DNA from: CAVTWH01 sp963738365
Lineage (GTDB): Bacteria > Actinomycetota > Actinomycetes > Mycobacteriales > Micromonosporaceae
Length of the DNA stretch: 64,000 nucleotides
Direction of reading: 5' to 3'
NCBI GenBank assembly: GCA_963738365.1
Contig: CAVTWH010000006.1
Span: 310,001-374,000 of the forward strand
Shown here: positions 1 to 8,949 of the stretch, in pieces
Layout: the number at the start of each line of letters is the position of its first letter
Position numbering within the stretch: the stretch's first letter is position 1
Made by a program: the position numbers and the translations under genes
The notes under the pieces: model-generated
What the model saw: only the letters and a program-made list of their open reading frames with translations
Database searches by the model: none
Told to the model about the DNA's origin: nothing

Positions 1-1046
1 CTGGCGAACTCGACGACGACTTTGACGTCCTCGGGCCGCCGGGCGAACGCGTCGGCGAAGTCGGCCACGCCGGTGCGCCGGGTGATCAGGCGGCCCAGCC
101 AGGCCCGGTCGGCGGCGAGCAGCGCCTGCGCGGCGGCCTGGTAGTGCCGGCGGTTGGCGTTGACGGTGCCGAAGACGACGTCGTTCTCCAGCACGGAGAT
201 CCGGTTGAACAGGCCGACGTCGATGGGCAGCGGAGTGCCGGCGTTGGAGACGCCGGTCAGGCAGACGATGGCGTCGGTGGCGTTGTGGGTGATCGCGTCG
301 AGGATCACGCCGGGTACGCCGGTGCACTCGACCACGATGTCCGGCAGCACTCCGCTGTCCGGCAGCGGCACGTGGTGGTACGTGCGCCCCGAGCGTCGGC
401 GACCAGCTGGGGCTTCGACCCCGTCGGTGACCACGTCGAAGACGTGCATCTCCAGTCCGCGCTGGGCGCCGAGCAGCGCGGCGAGCAGCCCGATCGGGCC
501 GGCGCCGGTGATCGCGGCGACCCGGTGCCGGGAGAAGGCGCGCGCCGAGATGCGGTCGATCTGCTCCCACGCCTTGGCCACCATCGTGGTCGGCTCCAGC
601 AGCACCCCCACGTCGACCAGGGCGGGGTCCAGCTTCACCATGGCCTCGGCGGTGTCCCGCCAGCGCTCCCGGGCGAAGCCGTGCAGCCCGGCGATGCCGT
701 GTTCGGTGTACCGGCCGTTGAGGCACATGTCCCACTCGCCGGCCGCGCAGGCCGGGCAGGGCACCGGGTCCGCGTGCCGGACGATGCCGACCACCAGGTC
801 GCCCTCGGCGAGTCCGGCGCCGGGCGGCGCTTCGAGCACCCGGCCGAGGTTCTCGTGGCCGAGGACGAGCAGGTCGGCGCCGGGCGGGGCGGCGCCGTAG
901 TCGCCGGCGACGATCTCCGTGTCGGTGCCGCACAGCCCGACGGCGAGGCTCTGCACCAGGACCGGCCCCTCGTCGGGTGCCGGTTCGGGCAGGTCGGTCA
1001 GGGCGAGGGAGTCCTTCTCGCCGGGACGCACCGTCAGCGCACGCAT
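1..1046 (-). CDS. Zinc-dependent glucose 1-dehydrogenase-like MDR enzyme (3' end outside window)
   Basis: Medium-chain alcohol dehydrogenase fold, probably NAD(P)-dependent oxidation of glucose or another polyol. Visible are the N-terminal catalytic-zinc region (LCGTD, then GHEN near residue 70), a structural-zinc Cys cluster (CPACAAGEWDMC) and the Rossmann glycine motif GAGPIGLL. The family pattern KPQLVADLGATYHH can be read only by removing three extra bases near 384, 394 and 416. Because three single insertions restore the frame, the ORF stays open but carries a scrambled patch of about 14 residues. The ATG at 1046 follows a strong GAAGGGGGG ribosome site. The C-terminus lies beyond position 1. 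Closest family is glucose dehydrogenase; threonine dehydrogenase-like relatives are possible. Confidence 0.8.
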   Translation of the reverse strand, partial: MRALTVRPGEKDSLALTDLPEPAPDEGPVLVQSLAVGLCGTDTEIVAGDYGAAPPGADLLVLGHENLGRVLEAPPGAGLAEGDLVVGIVRHADPVPCPACAAGEWDMCLNGRYTEHGIAGLHGFARERWRDTAEAMVKLDPALVDVGVLLEPTTMVAKAWEQIDRISARAFSRHRVAAITGAGPIGLLAALLGAQRGLEMHVFDVVTDGVEAPAGRRRSGRTYHHVPLPDSGVLPDIVVECTGVPGVILDAITHNATDAIVCLTGVSNAGTPLPIDVGLFNRISVLENDVVFGTVNANRRHYQAAAQALLAADRAWLGRLITRRTGVADFADAFARRPEDVKVVVEFA

Positions 1047-1141
1047 CGGTCCCCCCTTCGCCCCTGCCGACTACCCGCGCCGGCCTGGGCCAAACCTCAC
1101 GGTACCGGCCCGGGTGGGCGGTTCCGGGCGACCGGCGCGGG

Positions 1142-1453
1142 TCAGAGCGCGCCGCCGCCGGTGGCCAGCCGGTCGGAGATCTCCTCGACCAGGGCGGCGA
1201 GCTTCTCCTCGACCCCCGGGTCGGTGGCCAGCAGGCGGTCCAGCTGGGCGGTCCATTCGTCGGTCTGTGCCTGGGTGGCGCCGGCGGCGACCAGGGTGGC
1301 GGAGGCCTCCAGGCGCTCCTCCCACTCGTCGGAGGCGGCCTGCGAGCCGGCCGCCAGCAGGTAGGCGAAGCCGCTCTTGGTGGCCGCCCAGACGTCGGTC
1401 CCCATGGAGCCGACGAGGGCCTGCGCGCCGGTGTCGGCGAGAGACTGAGCCAT
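1142..1453 (-). CDS. Hypothetical small helical protein (103 aa)
   Basis: Not recognised. A 103-residue acidic, alanine-rich protein starting MAQSLADTG, predicted mostly helical, with a short Gly/Ala segment near the N-terminus and a C-terminal half rich in Glu, Leu and Trp (EEKLAALVEEISDRL). No signal peptide or metal motif is seen. The ATG at 1453 was chosen because upstream residues are Arg/Pro-rich and look non-coding; a GGGGG stretch lies about 8 bases upstream. It lies downstream of nothing obvious and 95 bases from the dehydrogenase gene on the same strand. Confidence 0.6.
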   Translation of the reverse strand: MAQSLADTGAQALVGSMGTDVWAATKSGFAYLLAAGSQAASDEWEERLEASATLVAAGATQAQTDEWTAQLDRLLATDPGVEEKLAALVEEISDRLATGGGAL

Positions 1454-1778
1454 ACGGGGTACCCCCAGGGGAAGGCGCGGTCGGGATGCGCTGCGCTCCC
1501 GTGTGTACCGCATCGGCGCAAACTCCGCGAGCCCGGGCCGGTGGACGCGCCGCTGCCGGGCTGCCACGGGGGGCGCCGGGCGCCGGCCCGGGCTCGCGGC
1601 CACTGCCGAGCAATCACAAGATTATTCCGCAAAACGGACTCACTACGCATTAGCCTCAAACTAGAAAGCGGGGCGGGTCGGTGCAACGGGGGTCGGCCCG
1701 CCCCGGGAACCATCGCGGCAACGTCGTCGCTGGCCCACCGGGCACGCGCGCCGCTGGCCACGGGACATGGAGGCGGCG
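1454..1778. other. Non-coding divergent region between the 103-aa gene and the permease operon
   Basis: About 325 bases without a convincing gene. It contains the lowest-GC patch of this end of the window (about 1613-1665, including AATCACAAGATTATTCC and CGCATTAGCC), consistent with promoters for the divergent flanking genes. I could not assign exact -35/-10 boxes. A GGAGGCGGCG ribosome site ends just before the ATG at 1779. Confidence 0.4.
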
Positions 1779-3251
1779 ATGACCACAGCTGACGTACCCC
1801 TCGGACGGGTACCGGCGGCAGCCAAGGCCGCCGCGCGCCCGGCGGTGGTCGCCCCGCCGAAGATCTCCTGGGTCGCCCTGGCCATGATGACCACCGCCTC
1901 GGTGGCCAGCCTGCGCGCCGCCCCCACGATGGCCGTCTACGGCCTGGCCTGCGTCTTCCTCTACCTGCTGCCGGCCGTCGTCTTCCTGCTGCCCACCGCG
2001 CTGGTCTCCGCCGAACTCGCCTCCGGCTGGAGCGGCGGGGTCTACAACTGGGTCTCCCAGGGACTGTCCAAGCCGCTGGGGTTCCTCGCCGTCTGGTGCC
2101 AGTTCGCCATGACCATCTTCTACTACCCCAGCCTGCTCGCCTACGTGGCCAGCACCCTGGCCTACGTGTTCAACCCGGCGCTGGCCAGCAGCGGGCTGTG
2201 GACCGCGGCGGTCATCATGGTGTGCTTCTGGTCCGGCGTTTACGTCTCCTCACAGGGCACCAAGTCGGTCGCCGGGCTGTCCAGCGCCGGGCTGGTCATC
2301 GGTACCCTGATCCCCGGCGTCATCCTGGTCGTGCTCGGCATGGTCTTCCTCGGTCAGGGCAACCCGTCGGCCGCCCCGATGACCGCCAGCCACCTGCTGC
2401 CCGCCTGGACCGGCCTGGCCAGCCTGGTCCTCATCGTCAACAACTTCCTGTCCTACTCGGGCATGGAGATGAACGCCGTGCACGTCAGCTCGCTGCGCAA
2501 GCCGGCCCGCGACTTCCCGAAGTCGATGTTCCTGGCGGTGGGCATGGTGCTGCTCATCTTCATCCTGCCGGCGCTGGCCATCAGCTGGGTGATCCCGTCC
2601 CAGGACCTGTCGCTGACCGCCGGGGTGATGCAGGCGTTCGACTTCGTCTTCGCCCAGTTCGGCGTGCAGTGGCTCACCCCGATCCTCGGCATCGCGCTGG
2701 TCACCGCCTCGCTCGGCGGCATGCTGACCTGGCTGGCCGGCCCGTCCAAGGGGCTGCTGCTGATCTCCCGGCAGGAGGGCTACCTGCCGCCGGTGCTGCA
2801 GAAGCTGAACAAGCACGGCGTCCAGCAGAACATCCTGGTTGCCCAGGGCGCGGTCACCACCGTCATCGCGCTGGCCTACGCCTTCATCCCGGACGTCTCC
2901 AGCGCCTACTGGATCTTCTCGGTGATCACCACGCAGGTGTACCTCATCGTGTACCTGCTGATGTTCGTCGCGGCGGTCCGGCTGCGGCGCCGCCAGCCGG
3001 ACCACCCGCGCGGCTTCCGGGTCCCCGTGCTGGCCGTGGTCTGCGTGGTCGGGTTCCTCGCCTCGTCGGCTGCGCTGCTCATCGGGTTCGTCCCGTCGTC
3101 ACAGTTCGGCGGCAGCAGCGTGCTGCTCTACGTGGCCATCGTGGGCGGCGGGCTGGGCATCGTCGGGCTGCTCGTCCCGTTCCTGTTCTACCGGCTGCGC
3201 AAGCCGAGCTGGAAGACCGCCGACCCGGCGCTGACCGAGGCGGTGGCCTGA
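1779..3251 (+). CDS. APC-superfamily amino acid permease
   Basis: Twelve-helix amino acid-polyamine-organocation transporter in the cytoplasmic membrane, about 490 residues. The first helix has the family's unwound-helix context (SVASLRAAPTMAVYG), followed by regularly spaced hydrophobic segments and the conserved charged cytoplasmic loop (SSLRKPARDFPKSM) after helix 6. The sequence resembles the glutamate:GABA antiporter/YjeM branch rather than classical permeases; the substrate is not determinable. The start at 1779 is preferred over the ATG at 1767 because GGAGG sits 6-7 bases upstream of it. It ends two bases before the next ATG and is co-transcribed with a small membrane protein and an M20 peptidase, suggesting uptake of an amino acid or dipeptide that the peptidase then processes. 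Confidence 0.85.
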   Translation: MTTADVPLGRVPAAAKAAARPAVVAPPKISWVALAMMTTASVASLRAAPTMAVYGLACVFLYLLPAVVFLLPTALVSAELASGWSGGVYNWVSQGLSKPLGFLAVWCQFAMTIFYYPSLLAYVASTLAYVFNPALASSGLWTAAVIMVCFWSGVYVSSQGTKSVAGLSSAGLVIGTLIPGVILVVLGMVFLGQGNPSAAPMTASHLLPAWTGLASLVLIVNNFLSYSGMEMNAVHVSSLRKPARDFPKSMFLAVGMVLLIFILPALAISWVIPSQDLSLTAGVMQAFDFVFAQFGVQWLTPILGIALVTASLGGMLTWLAGPSKGLLLISRQEGYLPPVLQKLNKHGVQQNILVAQGAVTTVIALAYAFIPDVSSAYWIFSVITTQVYLIVYLLMFVAAVRLRRRQPDHPRGFRVPVLAVVCVVGFLASSAALLIGFVPSSQFGGSSVLLYVAIVGGGLGIVGLLVPFLFYRLRKPSWKTADPALTEAVA

Positions 3252-3253
3252 CG

Positions 3254-3700
3254 ATGACCAGCATGAGCCTGGACCACAACCCGCGCCGCAAGCGGATCGT
3301 CACCTACGTCATCCTCGGTGCCGTGGTACTGATCCTGGCGCTCATCGCGCTGCTGATCGGGAAGACCGTGAAGACCAACCGGACCGCCGAGCAGCGCGCC
3401 GCGCAGCTACAGACCGCGTTCGCCACGGCCGGGCTGCCGGTGCCGAGCACCACCCAGATCACCCGGGTACTCGGCGACGACGGCGGCGCGATGTGCACCG
3501 ACCCGGCCAACGCGCTGCACCAGGCCAACCTCAACGCGCAACTGGCCAACGGCGCGGGCGGTCCGGGCACCCGACCCACCACTGTGGACGGCCGGGTCAT
3601 CCAGGGCGAGCTGCTGGCCATCGGCATCTACTGCCCGGAGCAGCTGGCCGACTTCACCAACTACATCAAGGACCTGAAGTTCGACGACGTGGCGGGGTGA
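3254..3700 (+). CDS. Small single-pass membrane protein
   Basis: 148 residues: a short basic cytoplasmic N-terminus (NPRRKR), one strong transmembrane helix (about residues 15-38) and an extracytoplasmic domain with two Cys (MCTDP and IYCPEQ) that could form a disulfide. No family recognised. It sits between the permease (2-base gap) and the M20 peptidase (2-base gap), so it is part of that operon and may be an accessory subunit; that role is inference only. Confidence 0.75.
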   Translation: MTSMSLDHNPRRKRIVTYVILGAVVLILALIALLIGKTVKTNRTAEQRAAQLQTAFATAGLPVPSTTQITRVLGDDGGAMCTDPANALHQANLNAQLANGAGGPGTRPTTVDGRVIQGELLAIGIYCPEQLADFTNYIKDLKFDDVAG

Positions 3701-3702
3701 GC

Positions 3703-5055
3703 ATGACGGGACCGGGGAACGTCTCCGAGCGGGTCGACGCGCTGATGGGTCGGGCCCGGACGGAGCTGGCCGAACTGGTGGCCGTCAAGTCGGTCGCCGA
3801 CCCCCGGCAGTACCCGCCCAGCGAGTGCGAGCGGGCCGCCACCTGGGTCCGCGACGCCTTCGCCGAGGTCGGCTTCACCGACGCGCGGCTGGCGCCCACA
3901 GTGGACGGTTCGCAGGCCGTCATCGGTTCCCGCGAGGGGCCGCCGGACGCCCCGACGGTGCTGCTCTACGCGCACTACGACGTGCAGCCGCCGCTGGACG
4001 AGAGCAGCTGGCACAGCCCGCCGTTCGAGCTCACCGAACGCGACGGCCGCTGGTACGGTCGGGGCAGCGCCGACTGCAAGGGCAACATCCTCATGCACCT
4101 GACGGCGCTGCGCGCCCTGGGCGACGCGCTGCCGGTCAACCTCAAGCTGGTGGTGGAGGGCTCGGAGGAGCAGGGCACCGGCGGCCTGGAGGACTTCGTC
4201 CCGCGCCACCCCGACCTGCTGCGCGCCGACGCCATCCTGGTCTGCGACACCGGCAACGCGGCGGTCGGCCAGCCCACCGTCACCACCAGCCTGCGCGGCC
4301 TGGCCAACGTGGTGGTGACGGTCCGCGCGCTGGCCGGCGAGGTGCACTCCGGCATGTTCGGCGGGCCGGCGCCGGATGCCCTGGCCGCGCTCATCCGCGC
4401 CCTGGCCACCCTGCGCGACGAGCACGGCAATACCACCATCGCCGGGCTGGACAGCAGCCAGACCTGGACCGGCGTGCCGTACCCGGAGGAGCAGTTCCGC
4501 GCCGACGCGGGGGTACCCGAGGGGGTGGGGCTGCTCGGCGACGGCGCGGTGGCCGACCTGGTGTGGGCCCGGCCGGCGGTGACCGTGCTGGGCATCGACG
4601 CCCCGCCGGTGGTCGGTTCGGCCGCGGCCATCCAGCCCACCGCCCGGGCCCGGCTCAACCTGCGGGTACCGCCGGGGATGGATCCCCGGCGCGCGCAGGA
4701 CGCGCTGTTCGACCAGTTGACCCGCGCGGTGCCCTGGGGGGTCCGGGTGGAGGTGGAGCGGGAGGCGCTCGGCGCGCCGTTCCAGGCGGCCACCGGCGGG
4801 CCGGCGTACCGGGCGATGGGTGAGGCGATGCGCGCCGCCTACGGCCGGGAGCTGGCCTCCGCCGGGCAGGGCGGCTCCATTCCACTGTGCAACGTGTTCC
4901 AGGAGACGTTCCCTACCGCGGAGATCATCCTGATGGGCGTGGAGGAGCCGCGCTGCCTCATCCACGCGCCGAACGAGAGCGTCGACCCCACCGAGATCGC
5001 CCACCTGGCCACCGCCGAAGCGCTCTTCCTGGCCGGCTACGGAAGCCCGCCGTGA
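3703..5055 (+). CDS. M20 family metallo-dipeptidase
   Basis: Cytosolic di-zinc M20 (CNDP/PepV-like) peptidase, 450 residues, normal length. Seen: first metal His and catalytic Asp in YAHYDVQ, bridging Asp in GRGSADCKGN, the Glu-Glu pair in EGSEEQGTGG, a further Asp in LVCDTGN, the dimerisation-domain His in GEVHSGMFGG, and the C-terminal metal His in CLIHAPNE. No signal peptide. It closes the permease operon, pointing to hydrolysis of an imported dipeptide or N-acyl amino acid. Confidence 0.92.
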   Translation: MTGPGNVSERVDALMGRARTELAELVAVKSVADPRQYPPSECERAATWVRDAFAEVGFTDARLAPTVDGSQAVIGSREGPPDAPTVLLYAHYDVQPPLDESSWHSPPFELTERDGRWYGRGSADCKGNILMHLTALRALGDALPVNLKLVVEGSEEQGTGGLEDFVPRHPDLLRADAILVCDTGNAAVGQPTVTTSLRGLANVVVTVRALAGEVHSGMFGGPAPDALAALIRALATLRDEHGNTTIAGLDSSQTWTGVPYPEEQFRADAGVPEGVGLLGDGAVADLVWARPAVTVLGIDAPPVVGSAAAIQPTARARLNLRVPPGMDPRRAQDALFDQLTRAVPWGVRVEVEREALGAPFQAATGGPAYRAMGEAMRAAYGRELASAGQGGSIPLCNVFQETFPTAEIILMGVEEPRCLIHAPNESVDPTEIAHLATAEALFLAGYGSPP

Positions 5056-5205
5056 CCCCTGCCACCACTGTCCCGAACGCCGGGACGCGGCGCCGCTCCG
5101 GGGATCCCGGTCGGCCGCGTCACGGCGTTGCGCGTTGCCGGAATCCTTGCGATCTGTTCCTGTCTGATCATTGTGTGGCTCTGGCAAACGACCGCCACGA
5201 CGTGA

Positions 5206-5219
5206 TTGGAGCGCTCCCA
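5206..5219 (+). promoter_or_regulatory. CebR/LacI-type operator upstream of sugar ABC transporter
   Basis: TTGGAGCGCTCCCA matches the published actinomycete CebR consensus TGGGAGCGCTCCCA at 13 of 14 positions and keeps the central palindrome GGAGCGCTCC. It lies about 180 bases upstream of the sugar-binding lipoprotein. No LacI-family gene is present in the window, so the repressor would act in trans. Confidence 0.72.
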
Positions 5220-5362
5220 TGGAGAGACCATTTCGCAACCCGCAACGCCGCCGTAACGGTTGACACCCGTTGGTAACTACGGAAAGTCTAGACGCGGAGG
5301 CCATGACCGGCCCGGACGGCAGTCCGTGGCGGTCCCATGGTTGTTCAGTCAAGGAGGACGTA

Positions 5363-5401
5363 ATGCAGGTTTGGCACGGCACCGGCCAGGTGACGTCATG
5401 A
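5363..5401 (+). CDS. Candidate 12-codon leader ORF coupled to the sugar-binding protein
   Basis: A perfect AAGGAGG at 5351-5357 sits six bases before ATG 5363, which opens MQVWHGTGQVTS and stops at TGA 5399-5401. This stop overlaps the ATG (5398) of the lipoprotein gene as ATGA. The lipoprotein itself has no good ribosome site of its own, so translation may be coupled through the leader. The alternative is a sequence indel that separates the true start from the gene; the lipoprotein signal peptide nonetheless starts naturally at 5398. Confidence 0.4.
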   Translation: MQVWHGTGQVTS

Positions 5402-6753
5402 CGGCCATCGCCCGCTTCCGGGGTGTGGCCCTGGTGGCCACCGCGGCCGTGGGCGTACTGACCATTTCCGCGTGCGGGAACTCGTCCAAGAGCGCCGCAC
5501 CGGTGCCCACGCTGACCGGGGACTGCGCGCAATACCAGTCTTACGCCGGGCACTCGGGCACCAAGGTGTCCATGTTCGGCTCCATCATCAGCCCGGAGTC
5601 CGACTCGCTCAACAAGTCCTGGGCGCAGTTCGAGACCTGTACCGGCATCAACATCGACTACGTGGGCGCCAACGACTTCGAGTCTCAGCTCCCGGTCCGG
5701 GTGCAGGGCGGCAACGCCCCGAACCTCGCCATCATCCCGCAGCCCGGCCTGCTGCAGAAGATGGTGCAGTCCGGCAAGGTGGTCAAGCCGCCGCAGGCGG
5801 TCGTCGACAACGTCGACAAGTACTGGAACAAGGCCTGGAAGTCCTACGGCACCGTCAACGGCACGTTCTACGCCGCTCCGATGAGCGCCAACATGAAGTC
5901 CATGGTGTGGTATTCGCCGAAGGCGTTCAGCACCGCCGGGTACAAGGTGCCGACCACCTGGGACGAGCTGACCCAGCTGTCCAACACCATCGCGGCCACC
6001 GGCAAGAAGCCGTGGTGCGGTGGCATCGGCTCGGGTACGGCCACCGGCTGGCCGGCCACCGACTGGCTGGAGGAGATCGTCCTCGGCAAGTACGGCGGCC
6101 AGGTCTACGACGACTGGGTGGCGCACAAGGTGAAGTTCAGCGACCCGCAGATCGTGGACGCGCTGAACACGCTGTCCGGCTGGATGCGCAACCCGGCGTG
6201 GGTCAACGGTGGCTACGGTGACTCGAAGACCATCGCCACCACCACGTTCCAGGACGCCGGCAAGCCGATCCTCACCGGGCAGTGCTTCCTGCTGCAGCAG
6301 GCGTCCTTCTACGGCGCCCAGTGGCCGAAGGGCACCAACGTGGGTCCGGACGGCGACGCGTTCGCCTTCTACCTGCCGTCGCAGAGCGCCAGCGTGACCA
6401 CTCCGGTCGAGGGTGGCGGCGAGTTCGTCACCGCCTTCTCCAACAAGCCGGAGGTGCAGGCGGTGCAGAGCTACCTGTCCTCCAAGGAGTGGCACACCAG
6501 CCGCGTCAAGGTGGCTCCGGGCTGGGTCTCCGCCAACAACGGCGTGGACCAGAGCCTCTACACCAACGCGGTGGACGCGCTGTCGGCCAAGTACCTGACC
6601 GACCAGAACGCCACCTTCCGGTTCGACGCCTCCGACCTGATGCCGGCGGCGGTCGGTGCCGGTCAGGAGTGGAAGTCGATGACCTCGTTCTTCGCGGAGA
6701 ACAAGTCGCCGGCCGACGTCGCCAAGGAGATTGACGCCGCCTGGCCGCAGTGA
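5398..6753 (+). CDS. Sugar ABC transporter substrate-binding lipoprotein (AglE-like)
   Basis: 451 residues. Type II signal peptide with lipobox LTISAC, lipidated Cys at residue 26. Family 1 extracellular solute-binding fold; the segments FETCTGINIDYVGANDFE and QLPVRVQGGNAPNLAIIPQP match alpha-glucoside-binding AglE proteins of actinomycetes and rhizobia. It is anchored on the outer membrane face and hands sugar to the two permeases downstream. No ATPase is encoded nearby, as is usual where a shared MsiK-type ATPase serves several transporters. Regulation by the LacI-type operator upstream is likely. Substrate as alpha-glucoside is a family-level inference. Confidence 0.88.
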   Translation: MTAIARFRGVALVATAAVGVLTISACGNSSKSAAPVPTLTGDCAQYQSYAGHSGTKVSMFGSIISPESDSLNKSWAQFETCTGINIDYVGANDFESQLPVRVQGGNAPNLAIIPQPGLLQKMVQSGKVVKPPQAVVDNVDKYWNKAWKSYGTVNGTFYAAPMSANMKSMVWYSPKAFSTAGYKVPTTWDELTQLSNTIAATGKKPWCGGIGSGTATGWPATDWLEEIVLGKYGGQVYDDWVAHKVKFSDPQIVDALNTLSGWMRNPAWVNGGYGDSKTIATTTFQDAGKPILTGQCFLLQQASFYGAQWPKGTNVGPDGDAFAFYLPSQSASVTTPVEGGGEFVTAFSNKPEVQAVQSYLSSKEWHTSRVKVAPGWVSANNGVDQSLYTNAVDALSAKYLTDQNATFRFDASDLMPAAVGAGQEWKSMTSFFAENKSPADVAKEIDAAWPQ

Positions 6754-6810
6754 GGCCGCCGGTAACTCTGGCGTCAACCGCCAGGTGGTGTTAGGAAACA
6801 TCTGACAGAC

Positions 6811-6847
6811 CGTCGCGGCCCGGGGCACCGCTGCCCGGGCCGCGACG
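6811..6847 (+). terminator. Perfect 14-bp stem between lipoprotein and permease genes
   Basis: Arms 6811-6824 and 6834-6847 (CGTCGCGGCCCGGG and its exact complement) enclose a 9-base loop; no U-tract follows. Placed between the binding-protein and permease genes, it is best read as a partial terminator or mRNA-stabilising stem that keeps binding protein in excess over permease. Confidence 0.7.
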
Positions 6848-6863
6848 CTCGTAGTGAGGTGAG

Positions 6864-7865
6864 GTGGTTAGGGTGACGCTCGCCTCGACGCTGAGCGACT
6901 CCGTCTCCAAGTTCGGCGTGATGATCGCTGCCGTGGCGATCTTCCTCGCCATAGTTCTGGTCATCTTCTTCCTGGCCAGCCAGGCGTCCGGCCGGCTGAG
7001 CCGGTGGCTGGCCATCGCGGTGTTCCTCGGGCCGGCGGTGGCGTTGCTGCTGGTCGGCCTGGTCTACCCGGCGATCCGCACGCTGTGGTACAGCTTCCAC
7101 GGCGAGGCCGGCACCAACTGGATCGGCTGGGGCAACTACAAGTGGATCTTCACCACCGACCGGATCGTGCACGAGGTGCTGTTCAACACCGTGCTCTGGA
7201 TCGTGGTGGCCCCCACGGTGGTGACCGTCCTCGGGCTCACTCTGGCGCTGCTGGTGGACCGGCTGCGCGGCGAGGCCGTGTACAAGTCGCTGATCTTCGT
7301 GCCGATGGCCGTCTCGTTCGTCGGCGCCAGCATCATCTGGAAGTTCATCTACCAGTTCCGTGACCGCGACCAGCCGCAGATCGGCCTGCTCAACCAGGTC
7401 GCCCTGGCGGCGGGCTGGCAGCACCCGCCCAACTGGCTGCTGTCCAAGCCGCTGAACACGTTCCTGCTGATGGTGATCCTGGTGTGGGTGCAGACCGGCT
7501 TCGCCATGGTGGTGCTCTCCGCGGCCATCAAGGCCATCCCCACCGACATCGTGGAGGCCGCCGCGATGGACGGGGCGCGCGGCGTCCGGCTGCTGTTCAG
7601 CGTCAAGATCCCGCTGATCCGCAGCACCCTGATCGTCGTGCTCACCACGGTGATGATCACGACCCTGAAGATCTTCGACATCGTCCGCACCATGACCGGA
7701 GGCAACTTCGGCACGCAGGTGCTGGCGAACGAGATGTACTCCCAGTCGTTCGAGCAGTACAACACGGGCCGGGGCTCCGCCCTGGCGGTCATCCTCTTCC
7801 TGGGTGTGCTCCCGCTGGTGGCGTACAACATCCTGCAGCTGCGGAGGGAGCGTGCCAACCGATGA
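6864..7865 (+). CDS. Sugar ABC transporter permease (AglF-like)
   Basis: MalF-type inner-membrane subunit, about 330 residues with 7-8 predicted helices. The cytoplasmic EAA loop is present (VEAAAMDGARGVRLLFSVKIP), the site that docks the ATPase. The phrase RDRDQPQIGLLNQ is typical of AglF proteins. Start: GTG at 6864 or GTG at 6873; a GAGG at 6861-6864 favours the latter. It overlaps the next permease by ATGA. Confidence 0.88.
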   Translation: MVRVTLASTLSDSVSKFGVMIAAVAIFLAIVLVIFFLASQASGRLSRWLAIAVFLGPAVALLLVGLVYPAIRTLWYSFHGEAGTNWIGWGNYKWIFTTDRIVHEVLFNTVLWIVVAPTVVTVLGLTLALLVDRLRGEAVYKSLIFVPMAVSFVGASIIWKFIYQFRDRDQPQIGLLNQVALAAGWQHPPNWLLSKPLNTFLLMVILVWVQTGFAMVVLSAAIKAIPTDIVEAAAMDGARGVRLLFSVKIPLIRSTLIVVLTTVMITTLKIFDIVRTMTGGNFGTQVLANEMYSQSFEQYNTGRGSALAVILFLGVLPLVAYNILQLRRERANR

Positions 7866-8800
7866 CCAGTGCTGAGGCTGTCGAGTACCTGGCCGAGGAC
7901 AGGCCGGCCGCACCGGACGGCAGCGCCCGGGTGCCCAGGAGCATGCGGGGCCGGTTCTCCGGCCCGCTGGCCACCATGTTCGTGCTCGCCGTCGCCATCT
8001 TCTGGACCATCCCCACCTTCGGCCTGCTGGTCACCTCGATCCGGCCGCAGGGGGACGTGGCCAACACCGGCTGGTGGACCTTCTTCGAGCACCCGAGCTT
8101 CACCCTGAGCAACTACAACACCGTGCTGTTCGTCAGCGGCTTCGGCGCCGAGGGCGGCCTGATGCCGTTCGTGGTGAACTCGATCGTCATCTGTATCCCG
8201 GCCACCATCTTCCCGCTGGTGATCGCCTCGATGGCGGCGTACTGCCTGTCCTGGGTGCGGTTCCGGTTCAGTGACACGATCTTCTTCATCGTGTTCGCGC
8301 TCCAGGTGGTGCCGATCCAGATGGCCCTGGTGCCGCTGCTGAAGATCTTCACCAGCATCCCGGGCGCGGGCGGCACCTACGTGCCGGTGTGGATCGCGCA
8401 CACCATCTTCGCCCTGCCGCTGGCCACCTTCCTGCTGCACAACTTCATCAACCAGCTGCCCGGGGAGGTGATGGAGGCGGCGCTGGTCGACGGGGCCAGC
8501 CACTTCAGGATCTTCCGGTCGATCGTGCTGCCGCTGGCGGCCCCGGCGCTCGCCTCGTTCGCCATCTTCCAGTTCCTCTGGGTGTGGAACGACCTGCTGG
8601 TGGCGCTGACCTTCACCGGCGGCTCGGACGAGGTGGCCCCGGTGACCCAGCGCCTGGCCCAGCTCTCCGGCGGCTTCGGCAGCCACTGGGAGGTCACCAC
8701 GGCCGGCGCGTTCGTGTCGATCGTCATTCCGGTCATCGTGTTCTTCTCACTGCAGCGCTACTTCGTCCGTGGCCTGCTGGCCGGCTCGGTCAAGGGCTGA
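7862..8800 (+). CDS. Sugar ABC transporter permease (AglG-like)
   Basis: MalG-type permease, 312 residues, six helices after a hydrophilic N-terminus of about 38 residues. The EAA loop is intact (MEAALVDGASHFRIFRSIVLPL). Starts by ATGA overlap with the upstream permease, so it is translationally coupled. Forms the heterodimeric channel with the AglF-like protein. Confidence 0.9.
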   Translation: MTSAEAVEYLAEDRPAAPDGSARVPRSMRGRFSGPLATMFVLAVAIFWTIPTFGLLVTSIRPQGDVANTGWWTFFEHPSFTLSNYNTVLFVSGFGAEGGLMPFVVNSIVICIPATIFPLVIASMAAYCLSWVRFRFSDTIFFIVFALQVVPIQMALVPLLKIFTSIPGAGGTYVPVWIAHTIFALPLATFLLHNFINQLPGEVMEAALVDGASHFRIFRSIVLPLAAPALASFAIFQFLWVWNDLLVALTFTGGSDEVAPVTQRLAQLSGGFGSHWEVTTAGAFVSIVIPVIVFFSLQRYFVRGLLAGSVKG

Positions 8801-8848
8801 GGCGGCTGCGGAGTCGACCGGGCCGGGAATCCCGGTCCCGGGTGTGAC

Positions 8849-8888
8849 CGGCGGCGGCCGGACGGGGTGTCCCGTCCGGCCGCCGCCG
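8849..8888 (+). terminator. 18-bp perfect stem-loop terminator of the sugar transporter operon
   Basis: Arms 8849-8866 and 8871-8888 are exact complements with a 4-base loop (GTGT). No T-run, as is common in actinomycetes. It lies 48 bases after the last permease and before a convergent gene, so it may serve both strands. Confidence 0.85.
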
Positions 8889-8949
8889 TCTCATGTGGGC
8901 GATGCGGGCGACGCCTGGCGATGCGGCGTCGTCCGAGCGGCAAACGCTC

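Noticed and set aside
3661..6828. A 1055-codon antisense frame across the M20 peptidase and sugar-binding genes
   Set aside because: It crosses two well-supported genes, an operator and an intergenic gap, and its translation is low-complexity; a GC-composition shadow.
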